From Georgenia sp. M64 (lineage in GTDB: Bacteria > Actinomycetota > Actinomycetes > Actinomycetales > Actinomycetaceae), in NCBI RefSeq assembly GCF_038049925.1, contig NZ_CP145809.1, positions 3,940,599 through 4,004,598 of the forward strand: DNA of 64,000 nucleotides, given 5' to 3'. The notes beneath the pieces were generated by a model. That model did not search any database and was not told the origin of the DNA. It was given only the letters and a program-made list of their open reading frames with translations. Shown piece by piece: positions 42,830 to 51,957 of the stretch; positions within the stretch are counted from its first letter, which is position 1; each line of letters starts with the position of its first letter. Both the position numbers and the translations under genes were made by a program.

Positions 42830-44188
42830 ATGACCGCCGACCCCACCCACGAGCTCTTCGAGCGGGCCCGCGCCGTCATCCCCGGCGGCGTGGACTCGCC
42901 CGTGCGCGCCTACGGATCGGTGGGGGGCGACCCGCGCTTCCTCGCCTCCGCGCGGGGCCCGTACGTCACCGACACCGAGGGACGCGAGTACGTCGACCTC
43001 GTCATGTCGTGGGGCCCGGCGCTCCTGGGCCACGCCCACCCCGAGGTCGTGGCCGCCGTGACCGCGGCGGCCGGCCGCGGCCTGTCCTTCGGCGCCCCTA
43101 CGCTCGCCGAGGTCGAGCTCGCGGAGGCGGTGCGCGGCCGGGTGCCCGCCGCGGCCAAGGTGCGGTTCGTCTCCACCGGGACCGAGGCGACGATGACGGC
43201 GGTCCGCCTGGCCCGCGGCGCCACCGGCCGCGACCTCATCGTGAAGTTCGCCGGCTGCTACCACGGGCACGTCGACGCCCTCCTCGCCGAGGCGGGCTCC
43301 GGCGTCGCGACCTTCGCCCTGCCGGGCTCGGCCGGGGTGACCGCGGCCAGCGCCGCGGAGACGCTCGTCCTGCCCTACAACGACGTCGCGGCCCTGGAGA
43401 CGGCCTTCGCCGAGCGCGGCAGCGAGATCGCCGCGGTCATCACCGAGGCCGCCCCGGCGAACATGGGCGTCGTGCCGCCGGTGCCCGGGTTCAACGCCGA
43501 GCTGCGCCGCATCACCGCCGACCACGGCTCCCTCATGATCCTCGACGAGGTCCTCACGGGCTTCCGCGTGGGCGCGTCGGGCTGGTGGGGCCTCGACGGC
43601 GTCCCGGCGGACGGCGGTCTGGGGGCGACGCTGCTCGGCGGGGAGGGCTGGGTGCCGGACCTGTTCACCTTCGGCAAGGTCGTCGGCGGCGGGATGCCCC
43701 TCGCCGCGCTGGGCGGTCGGGCGGACCTCATGGACCTCCTCGCGCCCGTCGGGCCGGTCTACCAGGCGGGCACCCTCTCGGGGAACCCGCTGGCGACCGC
43801 CGCCGGCCTGGCCACCCTGCGCCTGGCCGACGACGCCGTCTACGCCCACGTCGACGAGGCGGCCCGGGTGGTCGGCGAGGCCGCTAGCGCGGCCCTGACC
43901 GAGGCGGGTGTCGCGCACCGCCTCCAGCGGGCGGGCAACCTCTTCTCGGTGATGTTCGGCGAGGACGCCGCCACGGACGGGGTGCGGACGTACGCGCAGG
44001 CCCAGGCGCAGGACACGTTCCGGTACCCGCCGTTCTTCCACGCCATGCTCGACGCCGGGGTGGCCCTCCCGCCGAGCGTGTACGAGGCGTGGTTCCTCTC
44101 CGCCGCGCACGACGACGACGCGATCGGCCGCATCCTCGCGGCGCTGCCCGGTGCCGCGCGGGCGGCGGCCGCCGCCACCCCGGCCTGA
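42830..44188 (+). CDS. hemL: Glutamate-1-semialdehyde 2,1-aminomutase
   Basis: 452 residues. [20 protein letters not shown] at the N-terminus is the family signature. The PLP lysine is in [19 protein letters not shown]. Converts glutamate semialdehyde, the product of HemA, to 5-aminolevulinate. Last gene of the plus-strand heme unit, 58 bp after hemB, with GAGGAGC upstream. Ends 8 bp before the convergent LigD-type gene. Confidence 0.95.
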   Translation: MTADPTHELFERARAVIPGGVDSPVRAYGSVGGDPRFLASARGPYVTDTEGREYVDLVMSWGPALLGHAHPEVVAAVTAAAGRGLSFGAPTLAEVELAEAVRGRVPAAAKVRFVSTGTEATMTAVRLARGATGRDLIVKFAGCYHGHVDALLAEAGSGVATFALPGSAGVTAASAAETLVLPYNDVAALETAFAERGSEIAAVITEAAPANMGVVPPVPGFNAELRRITADHGSLMILDEVLTGFRVGASGWWGLDGVPADGGLGATLLGGEGWVPDLFTFGKVVGGGMPLAALGGRADLMDLLAPVGPVYQAGTLSGNPLATAAGLATLRLADDAVYAHVDEAARVVGEAASAALTEAGVAHRLQRAGNLFSVMFGEDAATDGVRTYAQAQAQDTFRYPPFFHAMLDAGVALPPSVYEAWFLSAAHDDDAIGRILAALPGAARAAAAATPA

Positions 44189-44196
44189 GCCGCGGG

Positions 44197-45159
44197 TCAG
44201 TCCGGTTCCGGTGGCGCGTCCGCGCCCTCGGCCTCGTCACGCTCCGCCCACGACAGGAGCGGGGCGAGGTCGAAGACGGCCTCGTCGATGCCCGCGTGGA
44301 GGTCGCCGCGCTCGGCGTAGCGAGCCGGCATCGTCGCGACCGTGAAGTCCCCCGGGTCGCAGTCGGGCACCTCGTCCCAGGCGAGCGGGGCGGAGACGGT
44401 GGCCTGCGGCGTGCCCCGCACCGAGTAGGCGCAGGCGATGGTGTGGTCGCGGGCGTTCTGGTTGAAGTCGACGAACACCTTCGCCGGGTCGCGGTCCTTG
44501 CGCCACCACGTGGTGGTCGCATCGCTCGGGGTGCGCCGCTCGACCTCGCGCGCGAAGGCCAGCGCCGCGCGGCGCACGTCGGTGAAGCCGTGCTCGGGCC
44601 TGATCCGCACGTAGACGTGCAGACCGTCCCCGCCGGTGGTCTTGGGGAACCCGGTGGCGCCGAGCTCGTCGAGCACCTCGTGGGCGACGGCTGCCACCCG
44701 CCGGACGGTCGCGAATTCGCACGCCTCGCCCGGGTCGAGGTCGACGCGCCACTCGTCCGGCCTCTCGACGTCGGCCCGCCGGCTGTTCCATGGGTGGAAC
44801 TCGACGGTCGACATCTGCACGGCCCAGATCACCTGGGCGAGCTCGGTGACGCACAGCTCGTCCGCGTCGCGGTCGTAGCGGGGGAAGTGCACGCGCACGG
44901 TCTCGACCCACGGCGGCGCGCCGTGCGGCAGCCGCTTCTGGTGCACCTTCTCCCCCTCGATCCCCTCGGGGAAGCGGTGCAGCATGCAGGGCCGCTCACG
45001 CAGGGCGTTCACCACGCCGTCGCCGACGGCGATGTCGTAGCGCGCGAGATCGAGCTTGGTGTGCCCGGGCCCCGGGAAGTACACGCGGTCGGGGTTGGAG
45101 ATCCGTACCGTGCGACCGCCGACCTCGAGCTCGGTCGCGGGCGCCGTCGCCTTGGCCAT
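44197..45159 (-). CDS. LigD-type polymerase/primase domain protein
   Basis: 320 residues. The archaeo-eukaryotic primase core is visible: RPCMLHRFPEGIEG, the catalytic Asp pair in EWRVDLDPGE, and GFPKTTGGDGLHVYVRI. Length fits the stand-alone polymerase domain of bacterial NHEJ ligase D; no ligase or nuclease domain is attached and no ku gene is in the window. It may add or fill in nucleotides (often ribonucleotides) at broken ends. The longer open frame to 46050 is a shadow of the phosphatase gene. ATG at 45159. Confidence 0.9.
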   Translation of the reverse strand: MAKATAPATELEVGGRTVRISNPDRVYFPGPGHTKLDLARYDIAVGDGVVNALRERPCMLHRFPEGIEGEKVHQKRLPHGAPPWVETVRVHFPRYDRDADELCVTELAQVIWAVQMSTVEFHPWNSRRADVERPDEWRVDLDPGEACEFATVRRVAAVAHEVLDELGATGFPKTTGGDGLHVYVRIRPEHGFTDVRRAALAFAREVERRTPSDATTTWWRKDRDPAKVFVDFNQNARDHTIACAYSVRGTPQATVSAPLAWDEVPDCDPGDFTVATMPARYAERGDLHAGIDEAVFDLAPLLSWAERDEAEGADAPPEPD

Positions 45160-45189
45160 GCACTCACTCCACCACGGACCGCGTCCGCC

Positions 45190-45295
45190 GTCGACCGTCC
45201 CGACGCCGTCGCCATCCCGCCCGTCGACCGTCCCGACGCCGTCGCCATCCCGCCCGTCGACCGTCCCGACGCCGTCGCCATCCCGCCCGTCGACC
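45190..45295 (+). repeat. 33-bp tandem repeat, 3 copies plus a partial copy
   Basis: Units start at 45190, 45223 and 45256 with GTCGACCGTCCCGACGCC and end with CGCCATCCCGCCC; a fourth begins at 45289 with GTCGACCG. The three copies are identical. It lies between the histidine phosphatase stop and the LigD-type start. Confidence 0.9.
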
Positions 45296-45308
45296 GGCGC
45301 CGCCACGC

Positions 45309-45899
45309 TCAGGCGTGCGGCGGCACGCCCCAGTGCTTGACGACCGGCGCGCCGCGCTTGTGGCCGAGGACCGCCCAGTGGGCGGCGTCGAGGAGGAAGT
45401 TCTCCCCGTACCGGGCGGGCAGCCCGAGCCATCGGACGACGAGCATGCGGGAGAGGTGGCTGTGCCCGACGACGAGCACGTCGCCGGAGTCGAGCAGCCG
45501 CTCGGCCCGCGCGATCACCCGGTCGACCCTGGCCGCGACGTCCTCGGCGCTCTCCCCGCCCGGGGCACCGTCGGTCCACAGGTTCCAGCTGCCGCGGCCC
45601 TCGGCCTCGCGCCGCTCGTTGTACTCGGCGGTCGTGACCCCCTCGAGCTCGCCGTAGTCCCACTCCACGAGGTCCTCGTCGATCTCGAAGTCGTCGATGC
45701 CGGCGAGCTCGGCGGTCCGACGTGCCCGCTGGTGCGGGCTGACGAGCACCTTGGCGAACTCCCGCTCGCCGAAGTTGTCCAGCAGCTCCCGCGCCTGCCG
45801 CTCGCCGCGCTCGGTGAGCGGGATGTCGGTGGTGCCGGTGTGCTGGCCGGAGAGGCTCCACTCCGTCTCCCCGTGCCGGACGACGATGAGGTCTGACAT
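45309..45899 (-). CDS. Histidine phosphatase (phosphoglycerate-mutase-like)
   Basis: 196 residues. The phosphohistidine motif is at the very start (IVVRHGETEWSLSGQHTG), Arg and Glu follow in VEWDYGELEG, and the second His is in VLVVGHSHLSRML. Likely a phosphatase rather than a glycolytic mutase, because it is short and the substrate loop is not of the dPGM type. ATG has AAGGAG about 8 nt upstream. Substrate unknown. Confidence 0.88.
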   Translation of the reverse strand: MSDLIVVRHGETEWSLSGQHTGTTDIPLTERGERQARELLDNFGEREFAKVLVSPHQRARRTAELAGIDDFEIDEDLVEWDYGELEGVTTAEYNERREAEGRGSWNLWTDGAPGGESAEDVAARVDRVIARAERLLDSGDVLVVGHSHLSRMLVVRWLGLPARYGENFLLDAAHWAVLGHKRGAPVVKHWGVPPHA

Positions 45900-46351
45900 G
45901 CCGCGCTCCTTCCGGACGTCCCGCCGACGAGCATGCCGCTCCCACCGGCCGGGCGCACCACGGGCGCGGGTTACCGTCCAGGCGTACGGGTGCGGGTGGC
46001 CGTCCTGGCGTCGCGCACCACGACCGTGGCCGCCCGAGGTCGCGCACCACGCCGATGGCGTCCTCGCGTCACCGCGTCACCGCGTCGTGCCGCGCCGGAG
46101 AGCTCCGTGCCCACTGAGCCCGGGGGTGTTGTTTCGGTGCCTGTTGGCCGCTCGGGAATCGTGCTCGCCCTGGTGATCGCGCGGCTCGTTCCGGTTGCAG
46201 GCGTTCGCTGCAGCTGCATGCGTTCGCTGTGGTTGCCCGCGTTCGATGTGCCGACGGGTGCGCATGGACCGGACGCGGATGGCGCCGGGTCGAACGGGAC
46301 GTCCGGTTTGCCAACAGTGCTCACACAAGGCTCGTGCCGGAGGCCTCGCCC
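45900..46351. other. 452-bp gene-free region with 19-bp triple repeat
   Basis: No open frame here has protein-like character. Three consecutive 19-bp units at 46194-46212, 46213-46231 and 46232-46250 share the core GCGTTCG at exact 19-bp steps. Base composition is visibly less GC-rich between about 46120 and 46260 than in the flanking genes. An earlier stretch (45960-46080) repeats short CGCACCACG and GCGTC motifs without order. Confidence 0.6.
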
Positions 46352-46897
46352 TCACTGCCCCGCGGGCGACCGCCAGCGGCGCTTCTGGCGTGTCCAACGC
46401 TTCCGGCGCCATCGGTTCTGGCGCTCCAGGTGTCTCGCGAGCGCCCGCCACGTGGCGCGCTCCTGGCGCCGGCCGAGGACGAGGAGCACGGGCGCCAGTG
46501 CGGCCGCGCGGCCGTGGAGGCGGACGTCCCAGTCCCAGCTCAGCCGGGTGCCGCCCTCGGCCGGGGTGAAGGTCAGGGCGCCCGACGTGTCCATCCAGCT
46601 CAGGTGCGCCCGCACGGCCAGCGACCGCAGAGGGTCGTACCCGGTGATCTCCGACGACATGTGCGCGGCCCGGCCGGGCATCCGCATCCGCTGGTGGAAG
46701 CGCGTTCCCGTGCCGACCGGTCCGGGGGTGACCTTCTCCGCCGACGCCATCCGGCGGTTGTACCTCGGCTCGTTCCGCATGTCGGCGACGAACGCGAAGA
46801 CCTCCACGAGCGGCCTGCGGACGACGACCTCGCCGGTCATCGTGCCGCCTCGCGGGGCGTCCGCCGTCCGTGCAGGTGTCCTCACGCTGGTGGGCAC
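46352..46897 (-). CDS. SRPBCC (polyketide-cyclase/START-like) family protein
   Basis: 181 residues from a GTG at 46897 with GAGGAGGAGG upstream. After about 20 residues the SRPBCC fold starts: VVVRRPLVEVFAFVADMRNE, MRMPGRAAHMSSEITGYD, and ALTFTPAEGGTRLSWDWDV. The C-terminus is strongly basic (NRWRRKRWTRQKRRWR). The fold makes a cavity for hydrophobic ligands; no ligand is inferred. The longer frame to 47092 overlaps the purB promoter and is rejected. Confidence 0.8.
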   Translation of the reverse strand: MPTSVRTPARTADAPRGGTMTGEVVVRRPLVEVFAFVADMRNEPRYNRRMASAEKVTPGPVGTGTRFHQRMRMPGRAAHMSSEITGYDPLRSLAVRAHLSWMDTSGALTFTPAEGGTRLSWDWDVRLHGRAAALAPVLLVLGRRQERATWRALARHLERQNRWRRKRWTRQKRRWRSPAGQ

Positions 46898-47060
46898 GAC
46901 GACCTCCTCCTCGACCGGCCGCGGGCACCCAGTGTCCCCCCGTGGTGACCCACCCCGCCAGGGCCCACGGTCCTCGACGGACGTGACCGACGGACGTGAC
47001 CGACGGGCCACGGGTGGACGTCGCGGACGCCCGGCGTGATCGGCTGGGATGATGGCGCCC

Positions 47061-48497
47061 ATGACCGACCGCGTCGACCTCGCCACGCTCACCCCGCCCG
47101 TCGCCCTCGGCGCCCTCGACGGCCGCTACCGCCGTGCCGTCGCCCCGCTGACGAACCACCTCTCCGAGGCGGCGCTGAACCGGGCACGGGTGCACGTCGA
47201 GGTCGAGTGGCTCATCCACCTGACGGACGAGGCCGTGCTGCCCGGCGCGCCCCGGCTGAGCGAGGACGACAAGGCGTACCTGCGCGGCGTGGTCGCCACG
47301 TTCGGTGCCGACGAGATCGCCGAGCTGGCCGAGATCGAGCGGGAGACGCTCCACGACGTCAAGGCCGTGGAGTACTTCCTCAAGCGCCGCCTCGACGCCG
47401 CGCCGGACGTGCTCGGCGAGGGCACCGTCCTGCCGCGGGTGCACGAGATCGTGCACATCTTCTGCACGAGCGAGGACATCAACAACCTGTCCTACGCGCT
47501 CACCGTCAAGGACGCGGTCACCGAGGTGTGGCTGCCCGCGGCCTCGGGCATGGTCGACGAGGTCGCCGACCTGGCCCGCGAGCACGCCGGCGCCGCCATG
47601 CTCTCCCGGACCCACGGCCAGCCGGCGACGCCGACCACGCTCGGCAAGGAGCTCGCCGTCCTGGCGCACCGCCTGCGCCGCCAGCTCCGACGGGTCACGT
47701 CGGCGGAGTACCTGGGGAAGATCAACGGCGCCACCGGCACCTACGGCGCCCACGCCGTCTCCGTCCCGGGCGCGGACTGGGAGGCGGTCGCCCGCTCCTT
47801 CGTCCAGCACCTCGGGCTGACCTGGAACCCCCTGACCACCCAGATCGAGTCCCACGACTGGCAGGCCGAGCTCTACGCCGACGTCGCCCGGTTCAACCGG
47901 GTCCTGCACAACCTCGCCACCGACGTGTGGACGTACATCTCGCTGGGGTACTTCCGCCAGCGGCTCTCGGCGCAGGGCTCGACCGGGTCCTCGACCATGC
48001 CGCACAAGGTCAACCCCATCCGCTTCGAGAACGCCGAGGCCAACCTCGAGATCTCCAGCGCGCTGCTCGACACCCTCGGCTCGACCCTGGTGACCTCCCG
48101 CCTCCAGCGAGACCTCACCGACTCCTCCACCCAGCGCAACATCGGCACCGCCTTCGGCCACTCGCTGCTGGCGATCGACAACGTCCGCCGGGGCCTGGCC
48201 GGCCTCGACGTCGACGGCGACGCGCTGGCGCGCGACCTCGACGGCAACTGGGAGGTGCTCGGCGAGGCGGTGCAGCAGGCGATGCGCGCGGCGTCGATCG
48301 CCGGTGCGACCGGCATGGAGGACCCCTACGAGCGGCTCAAGGACCTCACCCGCGGGCGCCGCGTGGACGGGCCGGGCATGCGCGAGTTCGTCGCGGGCCT
48401 GGGCCTCCCGGGCGACGTCGAGGCGCGGCTGCTCGCGCTCGAGCCGGGCACCTACACCGGCCTCGCCGAGCGCCTGGTGCGCCACCTCGACGCCTGA
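47061..48497 (+). CDS. purB: Adenylosuccinate lyase
   Basis: 478 residues. The fumarase-superfamily signature GSSTMPHKVNPIRFENAE is complete, and SRTHGQPATPTTLGKE and TSEDINNLSYAL are typical of the PurB subgroup of E. coli type. Acts twice in purine synthesis (SAICAR and adenylosuccinate cleavage). ATG at 47061 lies 7 nt after GATGAT (47048-47053), which contains the alternative in-frame ATG at 47049; a leaderless start is preferred. A short GGCTC-ACC-GAGCC hairpin follows the stop. Confidence 0.95.
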   Translation: MTDRVDLATLTPPVALGALDGRYRRAVAPLTNHLSEAALNRARVHVEVEWLIHLTDEAVLPGAPRLSEDDKAYLRGVVATFGADEIAELAEIERETLHDVKAVEYFLKRRLDAAPDVLGEGTVLPRVHEIVHIFCTSEDINNLSYALTVKDAVTEVWLPAASGMVDEVADLAREHAGAAMLSRTHGQPATPTTLGKELAVLAHRLRRQLRRVTSAEYLGKINGATGTYGAHAVSVPGADWEAVARSFVQHLGLTWNPLTTQIESHDWQAELYADVARFNRVLHNLATDVWTYISLGYFRQRLSAQGSTGSSTMPHKVNPIRFENAEANLEISSALLDTLGSTLVTSRLQRDLTDSSTQRNIGTAFGHSLLAIDNVRRGLAGLDVDGDALARDLDGNWEVLGEAVQQAMRAASIAGATGMEDPYERLKDLTRGRRVDGPGMREFVAGLGLPGDVEARLLALEPGTYTGLAERLVRHLDA

Positions 48498-48590
48498 TCC
48501 AAGGCTCACCGAGCCGGTCGTGTCCTGAGGCCGCCACGGTCTCCCGCCCTTGTGGCCGGGTGTCGTCGGGAATTCTCCGAGCGTCGACCT

Positions 48591-48612
48591 TGTTCATGCA
48601 AACACATGAACA
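48591..48612. promoter_or_regulatory. AT-rich dyad operator upstream of the SDR gene
   Basis: A perfect 8-bp inverted repeat, TGTTCATG (48591-48598) and CATGAACA (48605-48612), is split by CAAACA. It sits 48 bp before the SDR ATG and stands out in AT content. Size and symmetry fit a TetR- or MarR-type repressor. No such regulator is adjacent, so control would be in trans. Confidence 0.55.
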
Positions 48613-48659
48613 TGGGGGCCGCCACCAGGACGTCCCCCGCGCGAGAGGGAAGTCCGAGA

Positions 48660-49409
48660 ATGTCTACGTTCGACAGCAAGGTCGCAATCGTCACCGGCGC
48701 AGGCTCCGGCCTCGGCGCCGCCATCGCCGAGGAGCTCGCCGCCGGCGGGGCTCGGGTGGTCGCCTCCGACATCAACCTGGCGGCGGCCGAGGCCACCGTC
48801 GCGCGCATCGCCGAGGCCGGCGGGACGGCCACCGCGGTCGCGCAGGACACGGCCGTCGCCGCCGACTCCGAGAAGGTCGTACGGACCGCGCTCGAGACCT
48901 ACGGGCGCCTCGACCTGGCGGTGAACAACGCCGGCATCGGCGGCAAGGCTGCACCGACCGGGGAGATCGACCTCGAGGACTGGGCCCGGGTGATCGACAT
49001 CAACCTCAACGGCGTCCTGTACGGGCTGCGGCACCAGATCCCGGCCATGCTCGCCTCGGGCGGCGGCTCGATCGTCAACATGGCCTCGGTCCACGGCTCG
49101 GTCGCCGCACCCGGCAACACCGCCTACACCACCGCCAAGCACGGCGTCGTGGGGATGACCCGCAACGCCGCGGTCGAGTACGGGACCCAGAACGTGCGCA
49201 TCAACGCCGTCGGCCCCGGCTACATCGCGACCCCCCTGCTCGAGAACCTCCCGGCCGAGCACCGCGAGGCCCTCGCCGCCAAGCACGCGCTCGGCCGCCT
49301 CGGCCGCGCCGAGGAGGTCGCCCACCTGGTCGCCTTCCTGCTCAGCGACGACGCGTCGTTCCTCACCGGCGGCTACTACCTCGCCGACGGCGGCTACACC
49401 GCGAGCTGA
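48660..49409 (+). CDS. Short-chain dehydrogenase/reductase (classical SDR)
   Basis: 249 residues. Cofactor motif AIVTGAGSGLGAAIAEEL, LAVNNAGIGG, catalytic Ser in SIVNMASVHG, and the YXXXK pair in TAYTTAKHGVVGMT. The Asp at the end of strand 2 (VVASDINLAA) favours NAD over NADP. GAGAGGGAAG precedes the ATG. The 22-bp dyad upstream suggests the gene is induced by a substrate. Substrate cannot be assigned. Confidence 0.92.
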   Translation: MSTFDSKVAIVTGAGSGLGAAIAEELAAGGARVVASDINLAAAEATVARIAEAGGTATAVAQDTAVAADSEKVVRTALETYGRLDLAVNNAGIGGKAAPTGEIDLEDWARVIDINLNGVLYGLRHQIPAMLASGGGSIVNMASVHGSVAAPGNTAYTTAKHGVVGMTRNAAVEYGTQNVRINAVGPGYIATPLLENLPAEHREALAAKHALGRLGRAEEVAHLVAFLLSDDASFLTGGYYLADGGYTAS

Positions 49410-49600
49410 CCGCTCGCCCGCGAGTCGACCTCAGCCGGGTGGTCGCTCCCACTGTCCGGCTCCCGGCCCAGGTCCCGCTCCGCCCGTCCCGCGGGTGGGG
49501 CGGGACCGACTCGGTGGCACCGCACCTCCTCGCCGCGATGGGCAGCCTCACACCTCTCCACCGACGACAGACCTTCGGCTCCCACGTACCGTTGGGGACC

Positions 49601-50314
49601 GTGACCTTCCTGCCGCTGAGCTCCGCTGCCGCCTCCGACGCCCCCCTCGAGGGCGTCGCCGCCTGGGCGGTCAGCGTCATGGAGAGCCTCGGCGGCCTCG
49701 GCGCCGCGCTGCTCATCGGGCTGGAGAACCTCTTCCCCCCGCTGCCGAGCGAGATCATCCTGCCCCTGGCCGGGTTCACCGCGTCGCAGGGCACCCTCGG
49801 CCTGGTCGAGGTGATCATCTGGTGCACCGCCGGCTCCGTCGTCGGCGCCTGGGTCCTCTACGGCATCGGCGCCCTGCTGGGCCGGACCCGGACGCGGGCG
49901 CTCATGAGCTGGCTGCCGCTGGTCAAGATCGAGGACGTCGACCGCACGGAGGCGTGGTTCGACCGCCACGGTCGCGGGACGGTCTTCCTCGGGCGCATGA
50001 TCCCGATCTTCCGCTCGCTCATCTCCATCCCGGCCGGCGTCACCCGCATGCCGTTGCCGCTGTTCACGGCGCTGACCCTGACCGGCTCGCTCATCTGGAA
50101 CACCGTGCTCATCCTCGCCGGCTACTGGCTCGGCGAGCAGTGGCACGTGGTCGAGACCTACGTCGGCACGTTCTCCCGCATCGTCATCGTCGCCGTGCTG
50201 GCCGCTTTGGCGTGGTTCGTGGTCTCCCGCGTGCGGACGATGCGCATCGAGCGCCGCGCCGGGCGCGAGGCCGGTCGCGAGACCGGGCGCGAGCTGGGCG
50301 ACGACGCCGCCTGA
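49601..50314 (+). CDS. DedA-family membrane protein
   Basis: 237 residues. The DedA/VTT core shows GLENLFPPLPSEIILPLAGF, FLGRMIPIFRSLISIPAGV, and four to five membrane helices. DedA proteins are proposed lipid-carrier flippases or membrane-homeostasis factors. The GTG at 49601 lies 8 nt after TACCGT (49587-49592). The tail is charged with REAGRETGRE repeats. 191 bp before it holds no gene. NhaC-like gene starts 21 bp after. Confidence 0.88.
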   Translation: MTFLPLSSAAASDAPLEGVAAWAVSVMESLGGLGAALLIGLENLFPPLPSEIILPLAGFTASQGTLGLVEVIIWCTAGSVVGAWVLYGIGALLGRTRTRALMSWLPLVKIEDVDRTEAWFDRHGRGTVFLGRMIPIFRSLISIPAGVTRMPLPLFTALTLTGSLIWNTVLILAGYWLGEQWHVVETYVGTFSRIVIVAVLAALAWFVVSRVRTMRIERRAGREAGRETGRELGDDAA

Positions 50315-50335
50315 CCGACCGGAAGTGAGCAAGAC

Positions 50336-51952
50336 ATGACCGACACCGTCCTCGGACTGCCGTTCCTGCCGGTGGTGCCACCGCTGCTGGCCATCGCCAT
50401 GGTGATGCTCACCCGCAAGGTGCTGCTGAGCCTCGGCGTCGGGATCGTCACGGCGGCGCTGGTGGTCGCCGACCTCGACGTGGCCGGCGCGCTCCGCCTG
50501 GTGGCGGAGTCGTTCGCCGGCATCTTCTGGGCGGACGGCGGCGTCAACACCTGGAACGTCTACATCATCGCGTTCCTGCTGATCCTCGGCGTGCTCGCCG
50601 CGTTCATCCTGATGTCCGGCGGCAGCCGCGCGTTCGGGCGCTGGGCGATGGCCCGCGTCTCCACCCGCCGCGGCTCGCAGCTGCTGGCGGCCGCTCTCGG
50701 CATCGTGATCTTCATCGACGACTACTTCAACGCCCTCGCCGTCGGTCAGGTGGCCAAGCCGGTGACCGACCGCAACCGCGTGTCCCGGGCGAAGCTGGCC
50801 TACATCATCGACTCGACGTCGGCGCCCGTGTGCGTGGTGGCCCCGTTCTCCAGCTGGGGCGCGAGCATCATCGGGATCATCGCGCCGATCCTGCTGGCCG
50901 CGGGCATCAGCGAGGTCACGGCGTTCCAGGCGTTCGTGGCGATGATGCCGATGAACTACTACGTCTGGGCGGCCCTCGCCATGGTCCTCGCCGTCGCGGT
51001 GCTGCGGGTCGACGTCGGACCCATGCGACGCGAGGAGGTCCGCGCCCTCGCCGCGGGCCGGCCGTTCGACCCCACCAAGACGATCCCGGGCGAGCTCTCC
51101 GCGGACCTGCCCGTCCACCGGCCGGGCTCGATCAGCGCCATGGTGGTGCCGTTCGTCGCCCTGGTGGCAGGCGTCGTCGGCGCGATCGTGTGGACCGGGC
51201 ACAGCCAGTCCGGCTCGTGGGACCTGATCGAGATCTTCGCGAGCACGCTCGTGACCGAGTCGCTGGTGATCGGCGGCCTGCTGGGGCTCGGCGCGGCGCT
51301 GGTGTACTACGTCAAGGACACGCGGAGCAACGAGCGGTTCGGCTCCGGCACGTTCCGGGACGGCTGGGTCCAGGGCGTGCGCTCCATGCTCCCGGCCGTC
51401 TACATCCTCGTGCTGGCGTGGATGACCGTGTCCCTCATCGAGCAGCTGGGGACCGGCGAGTACCTCGCCGGCCTGGTGTCCGACGCCGGGCTCGAGCCGC
51501 GGTTCCTCATCCCGACGATGTTCGTCGTCGCCTCCCTCATGGCGTTCGCGACGGGCACCTCGTGGGGCTCCTTCGGCATCCTCCTGCCGATCGCCGGGCA
51601 GATCATGACCGAGGTGGGCAGCGCCGAGCTGCTCCTGCCGGCGCTCGCGGCGGTGCTGGGCGGCGCCGTCGTCGGCGACCACGTCTCCCCGATCTCGGAC
51701 ACCACGATCCTGTCCTCGACCGGCGCGGGCGCCAACCTCATGGACCACGTGCTGACCCAGCTGCCCTACGCCGCGGCCGCGGCAGCGGCGGCACTGGTGG
51801 GCTACGTCGTGCTGGCGGTGAGCGGCAGCACGTGGCTCGGCCTGCTCACGACCCTGGCCGGGGTGGCCGTGCTGGTGGCCGCCGCCCGGGCGGGGCGGCC
51901 GCCGGTGGAGGAGCACCCCGAGGTCGTGGAGAGCGTACGGGTCGCGGCCTGA
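50336..51952 (+). CDS. NhaC-family Na+/H+ antiporter-like transporter
   Basis: 538 residues with about twelve membrane helices. GIVIFIDDYFNALAVGQV and GDHVSPISDTTILSSTGAG are the conserved NhaC-type half-repeats with charged residues in the membrane. Likely exchanges Na+ or an organic solute for protons. Preceded by the ribosome binding site GGAAGTGAG, 21 bp after the DedA gene, so co-transcription is likely. Ends 5 bp before the convergent ppx gene. Confidence 0.88.
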   Translation: MTDTVLGLPFLPVVPPLLAIAMVMLTRKVLLSLGVGIVTAALVVADLDVAGALRLVAESFAGIFWADGGVNTWNVYIIAFLLILGVLAAFILMSGGSRAFGRWAMARVSTRRGSQLLAAALGIVIFIDDYFNALAVGQVAKPVTDRNRVSRAKLAYIIDSTSAPVCVVAPFSSWGASIIGIIAPILLAAGISEVTAFQAFVAMMPMNYYVWAALAMVLAVAVLRVDVGPMRREEVRALAAGRPFDPTKTIPGELSADLPVHRPGSISAMVVPFVALVAGVVGAIVWTGHSQSGSWDLIEIFASTLVTESLVIGGLLGLGAALVYYVKDTRSNERFGSGTFRDGWVQGVRSMLPAVYILVLAWMTVSLIEQLGTGEYLAGLVSDAGLEPRFLIPTMFVVASLMAFATGTSWGSFGILLPIAGQIMTEVGSAELLLPALAAVLGGAVVGDHVSPISDTTILSSTGAGANLMDHVLTQLPYAAAAAAAALVGYVVLAVSGSTWLGLLTTLAGVAVLVAAARAGRPPVEEHPEVVESVRVAA

Positions 51953-51957
51953 GGCCC

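Noticed and set aside
45190-45295. CRISPR array
   Set aside because: Units are directly adjacent without spacers and there are no cas genes.
45933-47039. Plus-strand open frame filling the 45.9-46.35 kb gap
   Set aside because: No ribosome binding site, no domain, and the second half is antisense to the SRPBCC gene.
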